DNA of 64,000 nt from positions 682,001-746,000 of the forward strand of contig JAKSGN010000005.1 of the NCBI GenBank assembly GCA_024180945.1, given 5' to 3'. The position numbers and the translations under genes were made by a program. This document shows, in pieces, positions 41,501-53,219 of the stretch (its first letter is position 1; every line of letters begins with the position of its first letter). The DNA comes from Macrophomina tecta (lineage: Eukaryota; Ascomycota; Dothideomycetes; Botryosphaeriales; Botryosphaeriaceae). The notes beneath the pieces were generated by a model, which was not told the origin of the DNA, made no database searches, and saw nothing but the letters and a program-made list of their open reading frames with translations.

Positions 41501-43230
41501 TCAATACACGTAAAAATTCGTGCACCCCGGGTCTGCCTCCCTCATCTTCCGATTCTGCCTCATTAGCGCGATCCGCATGATCCACGCACAAATGATGACG
41601 CCCACGGAAAACCCAATGCTCGCCAACATTGCCGGCAAGAACCGCGGCGCGTCCGAATCCGGCCACAGGTACGGCGTGTACACGGACGCAAGGTTGCCCA
41701 TCGTATTCGCCATCGCAATCGCCACCGCCTTCTTCTCGTCCGTCTGGCCCAGCGTCGCCGCCGTCCACGACAGAATGATGTTGTTCACGCCATACGTCGC
41801 GCCAACAAATAGCATGATCCCGACATAGCGCGCCGCGATGTTGAGCGTGCCGACTGCGATCGCGAAGCCCGCGATGGCGATGAGCTTGGAGACGGTCGTG
41901 TGCCACGTGCGCTCGTTGAAGCGGCCGGACGAGTGCGACACCAGGATCGACACGATGCCCGCGACGATGTACGGCGGGCACGTGAGCACCAGCGTGATGG
42001 TTGTGTTGAAGCCGAGCGTCTTGACGACTGACGGCAGGAAGTTCTTGAAGCCGTTTGCCGACAGATGCATGTTGTCCATCAGGCAGAACAGCCACGTGCG
42101 CCAGTCGGTGGCCGCTTCGCGCAAGCCCTTCCACACCGAGGTGCCGGATTCTTGGCGGTCGGTGGTATCGATGAAGATGCGGTTGTGGGCGAGTTGCCGC
42201 TCGGTGGGAGTGAGCCAGCGCGTTTTGAGCGGCGAGTCGGGGAGGAGGAAGGCGGCGAGGATTGAGACGGCGATGGAGATGGCGCCCTGGATGATGAAGA
42301 GCCTTGGAGGAGGGGGTCAGTGAGGTAGTATAGGTGGGATGAGCGAGAGGTACGCACCATTGCCAGCCGGCAAGGCCGTGCTTGCCGTCCATCTCGGAGA
42401 ATATGCCGGCGGCGATGAGGCCGGAGAAGGAGCTGGCCAGCATATTGCCAGTGTAGAAGATGGACATGCGCGTAGCAAGTTCCTTGCGCGTGTAGAACAT
42501 GCTGAGCATGTAAAGAGCACCGGGGTAGAACTGTTGCTTTTGTGAGCACCCACGCAGGCAATCGGCATAGAATTGGACTCACAGGAGCTTCAGTAATACC
42601 AAGGAAGAAGCGGCACACAAGCATGGTTTTGTAATCGTGGGTCAGATAAGTGAGCAAACTGACAATCGACCATGCCATGGAGAAGCCTAACGAAGATCTG
42701 ATAAGTTCGGTTTCTTGACTAGACAGCGAACGAAGTACTTACCCGCCATATACCAAGACGGCCTGACCCTGTTTAGGATCATGTTGGATGGGATCTGGCC
42801 CGCCAAATAGCTATGAAATCAGTCAGCTCGCTACTCTCCCTCAAATGTGGACTTCATACCCAACAAAAAGAATCGACACGCAGGTGTTGTATTGTGTGCC
42901 AACGAGATTCAAGTCCTTTGCCAGCCCGTTGAGCTTCCCATTGATCATGGCATTCCGGTCAAGGAAGTTCATGAAGTACATGAGCCATAGAATCGGCTGC
43001 AGCAGTGATTAGCAATCTGTTCTTACTGGCGCATGAATATAGACACTTACCAGCATGTAGAAGTCAATCTTCTTCACAACTGCAATCTCCTTCGGGTCTG
43101 TCTTCGAGTGCGCCCCAAACTCATCCACTTTCTCCATCTTCGGCTTCACCAAGTCCGCATCCGTGGTTTCGATGTGCTCAATGCGCTCCATCTGGGGTGA
43201 CTTCTCGTCGGTCGAGTGTTTGGTTGCCAT
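41501..43230 (-). CDS. MFS transporter, allantoate/carboxylate permease (Dal5/Tna1-like) family, 487 aa, 6 exons
   Basis: Exons 43051-43230, 42860-42996, 42743-42810, 42583-42686, 42358-42530 and 41501-42302 sum to 1464 nt. About twelve hydrophobic segments follow a charged cytosolic start. The family hallmarks are IDFYML/PILWLMYFMNFLDRNAM, then YLAGQIPSNMILNRVRPSWY, then CRFFLGITEAPFYPGALYM and FYTRKELATRMSIFY. The long central loop contains the usual LTPTERQLAHNRI segment. It ends in a cytosolic tail (RIALMRQNRKMREADPG). The family carries organic anions such as nicotinate, allantoate, tartrate or sugar acids by proton symport. Position beside the aldolase and reductase suggests uptake of a carboxylate substrate; export of a product is possible. 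Confidence 0.92.
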
Positions 43231-46200
43231 GTTGGATACGAGCAGACTGGAGTCTGGCAAGCCAACTGAAGGAGGAACTTGAATATTAATAAAGAAAGAG
43301 CTGCAGCACACCGGGTGGGTGGGCGTTGGCCGTGAGGAGGAAAAGAGACGCCGTGCAGCTGCAGCTCAACCGCGTTTGTCGCCAACGTGTTTTATCAACA
43401 ACACTTCTCGCCAAGCTGCTCCCAAGAAACGCGCCCGGGCTATTCGTCCTACCCCACGGGGTAGTGCGTCTTGGCATCGCGTGAGTCCCCGTGGGGAGAC
43501 AGTTTTCCGGCTTGGCAGTGCGCGGGGCCTTTTCCGGTGGCTTGGGTCACTGCTATTCCGTAAGCGAAGGGGCGAGGAAAAGGGCGAGATAAAGGGTATT
43601 CTCCGCTTGAAGGATTGCGGCGTAGATGGTGCATGGTGTTGTGCTTCGGAGTTCGGATGGTGAGCGAGCAAGGGGATCCACGATGTCTCCAGGAGTAATG
43701 GGAAACAGTCCCTACCGGACCTGTTTACGCATGAGACAAGGAAAAGTAAGAGAAAGCAGTGGTTGGCCTCCAAAATTTTGAGTTAGACCTTCTATCCTTC
43801 TGAGCTCGCAATTTCCATGGCTTTCTGCCCAGTGCGCCCGTTAAGTTGTGCTTTCTCAACACACGAGACAATGTATCTGAGTGCAACCCGCCTCCTGAAG
43901 GTTCACTCGATTGCACAAGCGTTCTAACCCATGGACAAGTATATTTACTTTTGCTTATGCTTCCTCTTGCCTCCAATATTGGCCTTGCTTCGGTCTCGAT
44001 CAGTTCCAGCTCTCCGTTCTGCCTTTTTATATACTCCTTACGAAGCCTCTTTCCAGCCTAGGACAACCACCCCATCACGTTCTTCCAGCTGCATTTTCAT
44101 GCACATGCCAGTGATTTGCTTCCCACTGGGAGAGCCCTACTACTACTCGAGAAGGACAGCATTAATCTCCCCCTTTGCTCTTTCTCGCCTCGCTAACAGT
44201 GCTTTTCTCGGACAGATTTTTTATTATTTCAAGATTGCGGTTGCTCTCCTGCCGTTCCTCCTTTGTCCGCTCTCCATCGAGCTTCTTTCTCGCCTAGGAC
44301 AAGCACTCTTCCGTACAATGCACGTCGTCGGACGACTGAACATGAACGCTGATGCACACCTCAGTCAAGTTGGTCTTCCGGCGGCACCGCTCGCACAGAA
44401 CATGCCAGGTGTTACAACTGTCACTGAGGTGCTCTTCAGGCCTGCGCCCGTTGTAGAAGAATTGTACGCCTGTGCGATCAGCAAATCGAAACTTGTGTAC
44501 GCTCGCCTTTCGACGAGCCGCGGACCCGCTCCACAGCCTCAGCCCGAGTGCCAGCTTCTGATGCGAGTTTGTTGCCACGGTGGCAGGGGTGCTGTTCTGC
44601 CTCGCCAAGGGGATAACGTTGCCCTTTGTCGACACGGAATCCGTAGGGGACGTTTTGCGCTTCTGCGAGTCAAGCTTATTGATGCCATCAACACTTAGTA
44701 TCATTGAGGTTGATACCGAGAGACTTAGCCTAGTTCTTGTTATTGTGGACGGCATGAAGCAACAGAGGTACAGGCAGTAGTCGGCAGTAGGATTAGCAGG
44801 GTTAGAGAGATGGAGGACGGCTTCCTGCACGATCTGCTTAGCCAGGTCACTAGTGGCGAACCCGGTATGACCAAGCTAATAGTGGTTCTCGCAGCCATGC
44901 TTGCAGAGTCGGTGCTATCGAGAGCAGTTTAACCAAATGTGTGTACCCTTAATGCGCACATGAGGTCGCCTAGAAAACAGGATCCTCTGAATGAAATTGA
45001 GGCAGTCGGCGGCTTCTTGGTCCAGAGGATTGTACATGGCGAACTTCATTCCAGCCATCGCATTGATGCTGATAGTCTTGTACTTGGCGGTCTCTGCAGT
45101 GATTGGTTGGCCTACACACTTCTCGGTATCCATAGAAACCAGCAAGGCGTGCTTGTGCGCTGCCGAGAGAAGGCAGCTAGTGTCGCTCGAGGTGCTAAAG
45201 TTGGGGAGCCCGACAATGCCAGCTGAGCTGCTTGCTGCTGACACTGTCTCAGGCAATATGGCTGTAGGGTAACTGACGGTGCCGCGGAACCTGCGTGGAC
45301 CGCGCCATCGCGGTGTTGTGGCTGGAAAGTGGAAGACGTCCGATCTGAGTTTGTGTCGGCAAGGGAAGGTCATACGCTATCCTCGAACCTGGTTGATCGA
45401 TTAGAATTGTGAAGTCACATTATCGAGTTTAGACCATAAGTTTTCAGCAGCTACACTTACTTCTCAGCGTACTAAAAACAGCTTGCCAATATCCTTACGA
45501 GCTACTCAAAAAGGGCGGCATCAATCCGAAGATTCCTGTAACACGATACCGCGCCTAGCCGCTCAACGGGATGACCTTCAGCGAGATACTCATCTAGCAG
45601 TTCGTCATCTCCGATTGTGATACTTTCTATGACCATCGCTAGAAGGGGGCTGGACCCGCCCTCGTTGTAGGCTTGTTTCGTGAGCTGCGTCTCGTAGGGA
45701 TATGGTGACGGGGAGCGGTACGCTGACTGGGGTTGACGAGGAGCTAGCAGGAATGATTGATTCGGAGCCATATGGGGCAGCCGTACTCTCCAAGCGGCAA
45801 GCTGATCCGCGCGTCGATAAGCATGTAAAAGACACCCGCTGGGTATAGTGTTGAGCGGCGTCATACGAGGCGCATTAGCCCGGAGCTGTGGAGTGCCAAG
45901 TAGTTACAATCATCGTGAGGTGAAATGACGCGGTCGCGAAGGAGATACAGACAGACCATGCAGGGCCGCTTGCGGAGGAGTCAAGAGTTCGTGAGGGCGG
46001 GTCAGACTTCTCGGGTAGTCAATGCTGCGAGGAGGAGAGAGAGTGAAGGATGGAAAACCGAAGAGTCTCAGCGGCAGGGCGTGGGATACCTCGTGCAGGA
46101 GGCTGCAGCTGTCGCCGCCGGCGGAGAGGCGTTGGGCGCCAGTCGGGACTCGGACGCGTGTGCCGGGTAGAAAACGCCAAAACCAGCCTATATAGCTTTT

Positions 46201-46389
46201 CAATCGGTAGTCTGATCTGGGCGGGAGCACTTCTGCGTACGGTGGGTCTCTCGACGCGGTCGCGCGATAGCTCTGTTGCGCGACGGCCGCTGTCGGGACC
46301 GCGGTGAAGCACGACACCATCTTTATGCCTCGCAGTGGTCGCCTCTGAGTGAGCTCAGTCAATTAGCTCGAGCCGTCAGGCGAAGGTTG
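43231..46389. other. gene-poor stretch
   Basis: A promoter for the MFS gene is expected at the left end. The 255-codon plus frame (43931-44698) and the minus frames 44294-44830 and 44915-45373 overlap or abut and show no domain or splice support. A minus frame at 45502-45864 has a segment (SPLLAMVIESITIGDDELLDE) vaguely like a degenerate ankyrin unit but stops at once. All are left uncalled. Confidence 0.45.
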
Positions 46390-47125
46390 ATCGCCAGCGT
46401 GCGCGGCGGGTGCGCACCGCGTCACTGTTACGGCGGCGGCGAGGGCTTGCAGTCAGCGTTGCGCAACACCAATAACACGGCTCGCGACAGAGCAGCTGGC
46501 CACCGGGCAGCAGATGCAACACCATCATAGCAGAGGCGACAGGACAGCAGGACGAACATGGAGGCACTTGGTCGCAAGGCGTCTCAGTACGATCAGAGGC
46601 GGAAGGCTTCTTCTTCGTGTCCCGACTCAAGGCCAAAACCACAATGAAAAAGTAAATATCTCAAAAGAGATTTTCGCGTCAGCCTTAGGCAGTGCAATAA
46701 AAGCGACACTGTGACCAGTGAGATAGGCAAGCCCAGCGCCCACCAGACTGTTTCCAAAAATAGAGGTAAGAAGAAAGGAACCCCGTAGGGGCCTTCCCCA
46801 GCATTACCTGAGGAAAGAAAGTTACTTCTTACTATCTCAGCTGGTGCGAGAGAGCTGAAGAAAAAGAAGAAGAAGAAGAGTCGAAGGAGGCGGGGGGTCG
46901 GGGGGTTTATATAGCCAGCAAAAGAACGCTAGCGCGACTGTTGCACGTGGCAGGGGTGCACGGGCTTAGTAGGCATGCCGCAGAAGAAGCACGTGTGCTG
47001 TTCGCAATCAGTGATAGAGGTTTTCTCACCTGCGAGTGCGAGGACGGTCAGGGCGTGATGGAACTACTGCGTTGCTGAGGACGTGCCCACGGCATTGCAC
47101 GCGCTCATTAGGTGCATCGTGAAGT
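46390..47125. repeat. dispersed repeat copy 2 (~740 bp)
   Basis: The partner of 22890-23625, same orientation, 23.5 kb away. It keeps the same order of blocks, including CAATGAAAAAG, TTCGCGTCAG, AACCCCGTAGGG, the GAAGAAGAAGAAG purine run, GGAGGCGGGGGG and GGGGTTTATATAG. It differs by many substitutions and small indels. No shared open frame. Ends are estimated to within ~50 bp. Confidence 0.65.
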
Positions 47126-48178
47126 GAAGGCACATGAAGCTCAACAGTGGACAGCCTCTTGGGTACTCGTAAATAGTGCGTGGTGTTGTCTTGAGTTCCG
47201 CTTCTCTGTAACTCGTTGGCAAAGGACTCAGCGCCGCGCGGACGATCCTACTCACGCTTAGAGATTACGGCTGTTGTCTACACGCTCCGCATTTTATTAG
47301 GTTAGTTGTCACCATGAGTGTGGGTCATTACCAATAGCCCGATCTGCAGACAGCTTCACCAATCAGCCGATTAAGCAAGGAGCGCGGCCGCGGCGAGCAA
47401 ACACGGCGAAGCCTGCCATTAACTGAAGGCCCCGAAGAAAGCTCTTAACCTCATAAGCGCACGATCCTGCAGATTATAGAGCAACAGAGTGAACGAGGCG
47501 GCTGCAATGCCCTTTTTCTTCTTTTCCCAGTGGAAATTCACTATCACGAAACCTCAAAAAAAAGGCAAAAATAACCTCCTTACATTGAGTGAGCCCGTTG
47601 TGACATTGTATGCCTAAGCATAGGCATCAGGATTGACGCGGAAGACATGATCCGCCTGTCAGAAGAAAGTGATGAAATCAGTATTGCTGGCCGCCGTCAG
47701 GTCTTCGCCGATGGCGAGTTCACCGCGAGCCTTTATGAACGTGCTCCTAGCACGGTAGATATGGAAGAATTCTGGCAGATGCAATTCGACAGCCCCCGTC
47801 AACTTCTGCATATGCTGCCGCTGCGGTGCCTCTCAGGTTTCGACGAAAGTGAGGCGCCCGTGCCTTGATATCTTGGTGTGTCCTCTCATTCAGCTTGGTA
47901 GCGTGACCCAAAACATCCGCGGAACGCAGACGCACAAACCGGCAAGCCCAATTCCACTCACTTATGAGCACGGCACGAAACCACTTGCTCTCCGCTGCCT
48001 GAACCCATGCACACCTCCCCTCCGCACCGACCGCACCCGCACCCGCCGATCCCTCTCAGACGCGTCGTCGCTCCCTAGCCACCCCGCGGCGCACACCCGC
48101 ATAGCCCCCTACTCGGCAACTGCTCTCAGCTGCGGCGCAGCTGCCGGTCAGGCCTCCAGGGCGTGAGACCGCTGCCGC
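47126..48178. other. gene-poor stretch
   Basis: A 73-codon plus frame (47647-47868; EFWQMQFDSPRQLLHMLPL) is protein-like but isolated. Nothing else supports a gene. An A-run (AAAAAAAA) lies near 47555. Confidence 0.4.
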
Positions 48179-48487
48179 TCAGTCGAACACCACACCCGCG
48201 GTGGGTACGGAGGTAAGCACGGTAGCTTTCGGCATCAGGGCGATGCTGCGGTGCCAGCAGAGGCGGTGCTTACGTACGTGGGATTGTCCAGGAGCGGGAG
48301 GCGAGCGGGTTGTAGAAGTCGCTGGAGGATTTGGGAGAGTGGCTGCTGCAGACAGGCTTTCCGTGCAGGTGGGAGCGGATAAAAGCGAACTTACGAACAC
48401 CTCGAAACTATTGGCAGGGTGGTGAGCTGGCCATGGCCGTCCAAAAGGGCGTCGTGCCGCCGCAGGTGAAACTGGGTAGCTGAACAC
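48179..48487 (-). CDS. possible small spliced gene, ~70 aa
   Basis: On the minus strand an ATG at 48487 opens MFSYPVSPAAARR. A GTAAGT donor near 48390 and a CTGCAG acceptor 49 nt on keep the frame into LSQILQRLLQPARLPLLDNP. A second GTACGT donor with an ACCGCAG acceptor leads to IALMPKATVLTSVPTAGV and TGA at 48179. The splice signals are good, but there is no domain or homologue I know, and short genes arise easily by chance. A TATA-like CTATAAA is ~20 nt before the ATG. Confidence 0.25.
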   Translation of the reverse strand: MFSYPVSPAAARRPFGRPWPAHHPANSFEVFVSSLLSAPTCTESLSAAATLPNPPATSTTRSPPAPGQSHVRKHRLCWHRSIALMPKATVLTSVPTAGVVFD

Positions 48488-48731
48488 TGGGTGGAAGTTT
48501 ATAGGTAGGCTACGAGGGCTACTCAGTTAGACAGAGCTTGCGGTTGAGGATAGATCGGTCGCTGTCAGTTCGGTTTCTGCGACGTGGAGGTATGCGGTAT
48601 TCAACGACTACGGAGCCATCGGACTGTGGAGACAACACTTCGACAAGGTGGCCAAGAGCAAGTCACCCCATCGCAGTTCTGATCGCATACAGTATGAAGT
48701 AACGTCTGTTGGAACAATACGTTTTGTCCCC

Positions 48732-50199
48732 TTACAACTTGGCTTGCACTTCTGCTAATGCGTCTGGGTCCGGTAGGTAATTCAAAAACGGGGCTTTCCC
48801 AAAGTATGACGTGTACGCGTCAGCCTTGCGCGCATCACTCACCCATGGACTCAACCAGCGGGATGCCATTTTCAAGAGCCATGTATCCTGCGCTTCGTAG
48901 CGCGTGATCATACCTGACAGCTTGACGATGAACTCAGCCCGCTGGCGGTGCGTTTCCTCATATTCCCGGAATACGGCAGTGAGTTCGTCCAGCGAAGGCT
49001 GCGGAGATCTCGCCAGGAGATCTACGAGGCCGTTCGTCAAGCACGCTATGCCTTCGTAGGCGGTATTGCCGCCGAGTCCCGCGTTGATTGTGGCCTGCAA
49101 CACGCTTTCAGCACAGTGTCATGCCAGCTTCTATTGTGACAAACCTTGTGAATGGAATCGCCGATCAATACAACCCGGCCATGACTCCATTTCTTCAGGA
49201 CGCCCTCTTCCAGCGCTACCATGGAAGCCTTGACGCGCGCATCCCAGAGATCTTTGATCGTATAGCTTGGTCCCAAGGCTTTGCTCCCGTATTCCTCAAT
49301 CGTCCTTCCCATGTCTTCCTCTCCAAAACGCGGGCAATTGGGGGTTCTGATCGAGGTCGGAAGCTTGACAAACAAGAACCAGAAGATGATGCCCGGAACG
49401 CCTGTTGCTGCTATAGCTGAATAATAATCGTAATACACGTTGTGGACGGTGGCGTCAGGCATAATAGGTGCGTTGGGATTGTTTCGCGAAACGGCGAAGA
49501 TGCACTTGTATTCCGCAACGAATCCTGGGCAATTCGGTGAGTATCCGCACAATCGATAGGTATTACTGGACAGGATACCTTGTTTCAGGTCCATACCAAG
49601 CTTTGGGTCTGCTTTGGCAATTTCATCCGCCATCAGTGATCTCACCGTGCTGTGGATTCCATCCGCTCCCAAAAGAATACTTCCGTGCACAACCCGCCCG
49701 TCACTCGTAGTCACAGATACACCGTTATCGCTCTCGTGGTAAGACTCAATGCTTGTAAGAGAGTGGATATTGTGTTTATTTTTCACATGGGAGTAAAGGA
49801 TGCGCAGCGCTTCGCACCTCTCGACGAATATGATCGGGCGAGTTGCTCTGCATGGTGGTCAATGATCCAGACCTGGGCCCCCCGGACACCTCTCACTCAC
49901 CTTTTCTTGATCTCGCAAAGCACTTTCGAGTCCTCAATGCATCTACCATGTTCATCAAAGCCCAGCCGATGGCCGAGGGGTACAGCATTCTGTTCCATAT
50001 CCTCTCGGACGCCAAGCTGTTCGAGGACCTTAAGCCCGTGTGGGTGCCACCCTATCGATGCTCCCAGTTGCGGTGCGATCTGGCCCCTTTCAAACAACTC
50101 ATATTCGATTCCGGCGCGCTCGAAGCAGAGCGCCAGCCCCAGGCCCACAAGACTGCCTCCAACGATGATGACTTTGAATGGGACGTCCGTGCCAGCCAT
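48732..50199 (-). CDS. FAD-dependent monooxygenase (PHBH/PaxM type), 454 aa, 3 exons
   Basis: Exons 49901-50199, 49145-49847 and 48732-49094 sum to 1365 nt. The N-terminal Rossmann motif is VIIVGGSLVGLGLALCFERAGIEYELFER (the G-G-S-x-x-G-L variant of GxGxxG). The GADGIHSTVR motif (about residues 160-169) and the second FAD motif VVLIGDSIHK are present, the latter ending exon 2. After it comes INAGLGGNTAYEGIACL, the usual FAD-contacting helix of fungal aromatic or meroterpenoid hydroxylases/epoxidases. The enzyme would use NAD(P)H and O2 to hydroxylate or epoxidise a small molecule; substrate unknown. It is soluble unless the C-terminus is membrane-associated. It is divergent from a rhodopsin-like membrane protein gene. 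Confidence 0.9.
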
Positions 50200-51036
50200 G
50201 TTGCACAGGAGCCTGACTGGCGGGGCATATGCATGAGTCGCGCGCGAGGTAGGTAGCTTTTGCGGGCCGCAGTTCCGGTCGCGTTGATGCTCTCCCGGCT
50301 TGGAGATAGACAGCGGCGCTGCCTCAACACTTTTCCGCTGCAGAAAATGAAAGAAGAAAGCGAAGAGGTAAGAGTTCCAAGGCTGTTGGTTACTCGTGAG
50401 GCCAGCAATGATAAATAGCGTGCCAAGTAGAAGCCCCCACACGAGTACTGACATTCCGTGGCCCAAGCACGCGGAAGCCAAACTTACCGGCCTCCGGGCC
50501 GAGCACGATAGCCAGATGTGTCTAAGAAGAAGACCAATCATCGGCACAGCTAGCTATTGCCGCGATCAATACGGCGCCTCGCTCCAGTCAGGCGAACGCC
50601 CAGACCTCCCAACTCGCTTCCACTTCGCATTTTTCAGGCCAACCCTACCGGTCCTGCATGGGTTCGTCCCACCATCTGAATTCGCGAGAATCAGGGGCTG
50701 TGGTTTGCTAGTGCCGTGGGATACAAGCTGCAGAGTCATCGTGATGGAGACTGAGCGCGACGAGTCCTGGCACATCGTGTGGCGGTCCTGTGAGAGATTA
50801 GGCATTATATTTCACGGCCCTTCCTAGTTTTGCAAGCATGGGTAAAATCTTGTCGTACGCCACGGCCTGTCAGCTTTTCACATAGCCATCTTCCTCGAAG
50901 GGCTCCGAAACGCCGTCGGGGGGTTTGCAACCCCTCCTAGCCCGGATGCAGTCACAGAGCCACAAGGTTTTGTCTTTACTAAAACCGCACAGCTCTTCTC
51001 CCCCAGAGCCCAGGCTTCTTCCTTCGTCTTGTTCCG
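50200..51036. promoter_or_regulatory. divergent intergenic region between monooxygenase and membrane protein genes
   Basis: 837 bp between two divergent ATGs. The frames inside (for example 50396-50827) have no domain. Shared regulation is possible but no specific element is recognised. Confidence 0.35.
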
Positions 51037-52455
51037 ATGTCCGCGATATCCCAGCCTTCCGGTGAGCTTTCCGCAGAGGAAGTCCGTGCTAAGGCCGAGG
51101 CAGTCGGCTTGATTCTTGGAGTCGGCGTGCTGTCGCTCATAATCTGTGGCCTGCGAGTAAGTCAGCTGGCATGTAAGGGGCCGAACGCAACTCTGAGCCT
51201 GACCGACAGCTTTATACTCGAGGCTTCATCGTCAAACAGTTCGGTGCAGATGATGTCACCGTAGTGGTAGCCCTGGTATGTCCCGCTCATCACGCGGACC
51301 TCGATTCCCACTGACGTTGTGCAGTTGTTGGTTCAGGGATGGAACGCTCTCGCACTCGCTGTAATGTACTTCGGCGGAGGAAAGAGAATCACAAATGTGG
51401 CACCCCATGAGTTGCTCGTGTGGTTCAAGGTGCGAGACCGGGTGCTCCCCGATCGTCGATTTGCCAGCTCATTTTGCCTGTCAGCTTTATTACATCGCGC
51501 TGTGTGTCTATCTTTACGTCGCATTCGCCGTCAAGACCACTCTTTTGATTTTCCAGAGGAGGTTATTTCCTCAAGGTGAAAAAAGACCGCCTGCCTTGCT
51601 GACATCACGGCTGACAAATGTCCTTCAGTCTGGCTACGGAGGACTACCATGGGTCTCATCATTTTTCTCGCCATGTTTACAATCTCGGGATCGTTTACCT
51701 TGGCGTTCCAATGCAACCCCGTAAGGTAAAATCCCATCTCTCCCTGTTCGCTCCAATGGGCATCCGTTGACAAGCTCGTCGTTCAGGGCCGGCTGGGACA
51801 AAACAATAACGACCGCAAAATGCTTTGATGCGTTCACAATCTATCAGATCATCCTCTATCAGGCGATCCTCATGTTCCTGACCGATCTGGCGATCTTGAT
51901 CTTGCCAATGCCACTGCTCTGGAAGCTCAACATGAAGACTGGCAAGAAAATCGCCATGGTCCTCATCTTTGGATCAGGTACGTAGGCGCTTGAGCGCGCC
52001 CGCACCTGAGGGGACTGCTGGCATCAGCTCATATCTTCCAAGGACTCATTGCATGCATCTCGCCAATGGTGCGGTTCAGTACGCTCCACTACGTCACCAC
52101 CGGGTCATCCGACATTACCTGTGAGCATCTCGCCGGGTGACAGTTCTGCTTCATCCACTGATCTCCTCCAGACTCATCAACAACTTCACTGTATTGGATG
52201 TCCATTGAATTCAATCTCGGCCTCGTCGCTGGGTCCCTAAGCTCTCTTCGTGCCCTGCCAATCTTCCGCGGCATCAGGTCGACATTCAGTAACTACGTCA
52301 AAAGCGATGTGTATATCAACTCGCGCTCAATTGAGATGGACCCACTGGGATCTTCGTCGCATCACCGGAGAAAGAAGCGGCGTACCAGACCGATGGGGGA
52401 AAGTGTATTGGAGGAGACTGTAAATATTAGTGAGGAGAGGATTTTGGCCAAATAG
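51037..52455 (+). CDS. fungal rhodopsin-like seven-helix integral membrane protein, 343 aa, 8 exons
   Basis: Exons 51037-51156, 51210-51275, 51325-51429, 51485-51575, 51629-51725, 51787-51977, 52043-52120 and 52172-52455 sum to 1032 nt. It has seven hydrophobic segments, starting with VGLILGVGVLSLIICGLRV. The order of motifs is that of the 'fungal rhodopsin' domain family, which includes PTH11-like and many secondary-cluster proteins: LYTRGFIVKQFGADDVTVVVAL, GGGKRITNVAP, YYIALCVYLYVAFAVKTTLL, LAFQCNPVRAGWD, KCFDAFTIYQIILYQ and DLAILILPMPLLWKL. The tail is basic (HHRRKKRRTR). There is no opsin retinal lysine that I can assign. The role may be sensing or an accessory enzyme-like function; members are common in fungal metabolite clusters. 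Confidence 0.88.
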
Positions 52456-53219
52456 TAGCGATGGTGTGATACGAGCAAGAGCCCGCATATTTAGCATTCG
52501 CTGCACCTTGATATTTGCTCTTGCTTCTGCCCTAAATTATACTCCGCTTCCATCCTATGAAGGTATTCAAGCAATGCCCATGCTCGCTAGTCTCAGGCTA
52601 GCATCCTCAATCCAGCGTCCCGCAAAAAGACACCCCAATGGCCTGCATGCGTGAGTTATTGTGAGCAGCACTACTAGTACAGGGGCATTTAAATCCTATT
52701 GAACCTCTTGAGTTGCCAACGCCCATTGTCAAAGTCTACGTTTTACGCAACGGCACTGCCGCTGCCGCGTTGTCCTATTAGGTCGATAGTGCAACTAAAG
52801 AAGTGCGGTCGTGGACCAGCCCGCTTGTGCGTGTGTCTTGCACATTCCTGAGCACTGCTTCAACAGTTACTTAGGATCCAGGCTGTGAGGTGGTGCATTC
52901 TAGGAACGTTTTAAGGAGCATAGCCCCGCGCACCGCGTGCCCACTGCAAGACTCACATTCTTCATGAGGACGGCGGCCAAAGCGCTATCCTGGATCAAGC
53001 AATGGGAGGATAAAAACAATGCTTAGCCACCTCGCTCCTCACAAAGAGGTGGGGCGAAGACGGGGGCTTGAGGGTCAGCAGGCTCTATGAATTCGCTCAT
53101 TGATGGGTGCTAAACAGCACGCCTGCCGGCGCAAGGATGTAGGCAAGAGGAAAGGTTGAAATAACGGTGCCCAGACGCTGCAGGTTGATTGCAGCATGCT
53201 TCTTCAATGGCATCTCCCC
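52456..53219. other. intergenic, no gene seen
   Basis: This is the 3' flanks of two convergent genes. No frame is supported. Confidence 0.5.

Noticed and set aside
43931..44698. 255-codon plus frame with a hydrophobic start
   Set aside because: Composition is erratic and no family or splice context is seen; it overlaps an equally unsupported minus frame at 44294-44830.
31602..52455. Treating the A-T-R block and the monooxygenase/rhodopsin pair as one cluster
   Set aside because: They are separated by 5.5 kb of gene-poor, repeat-bearing DNA, and no shared regulatory element is visible.
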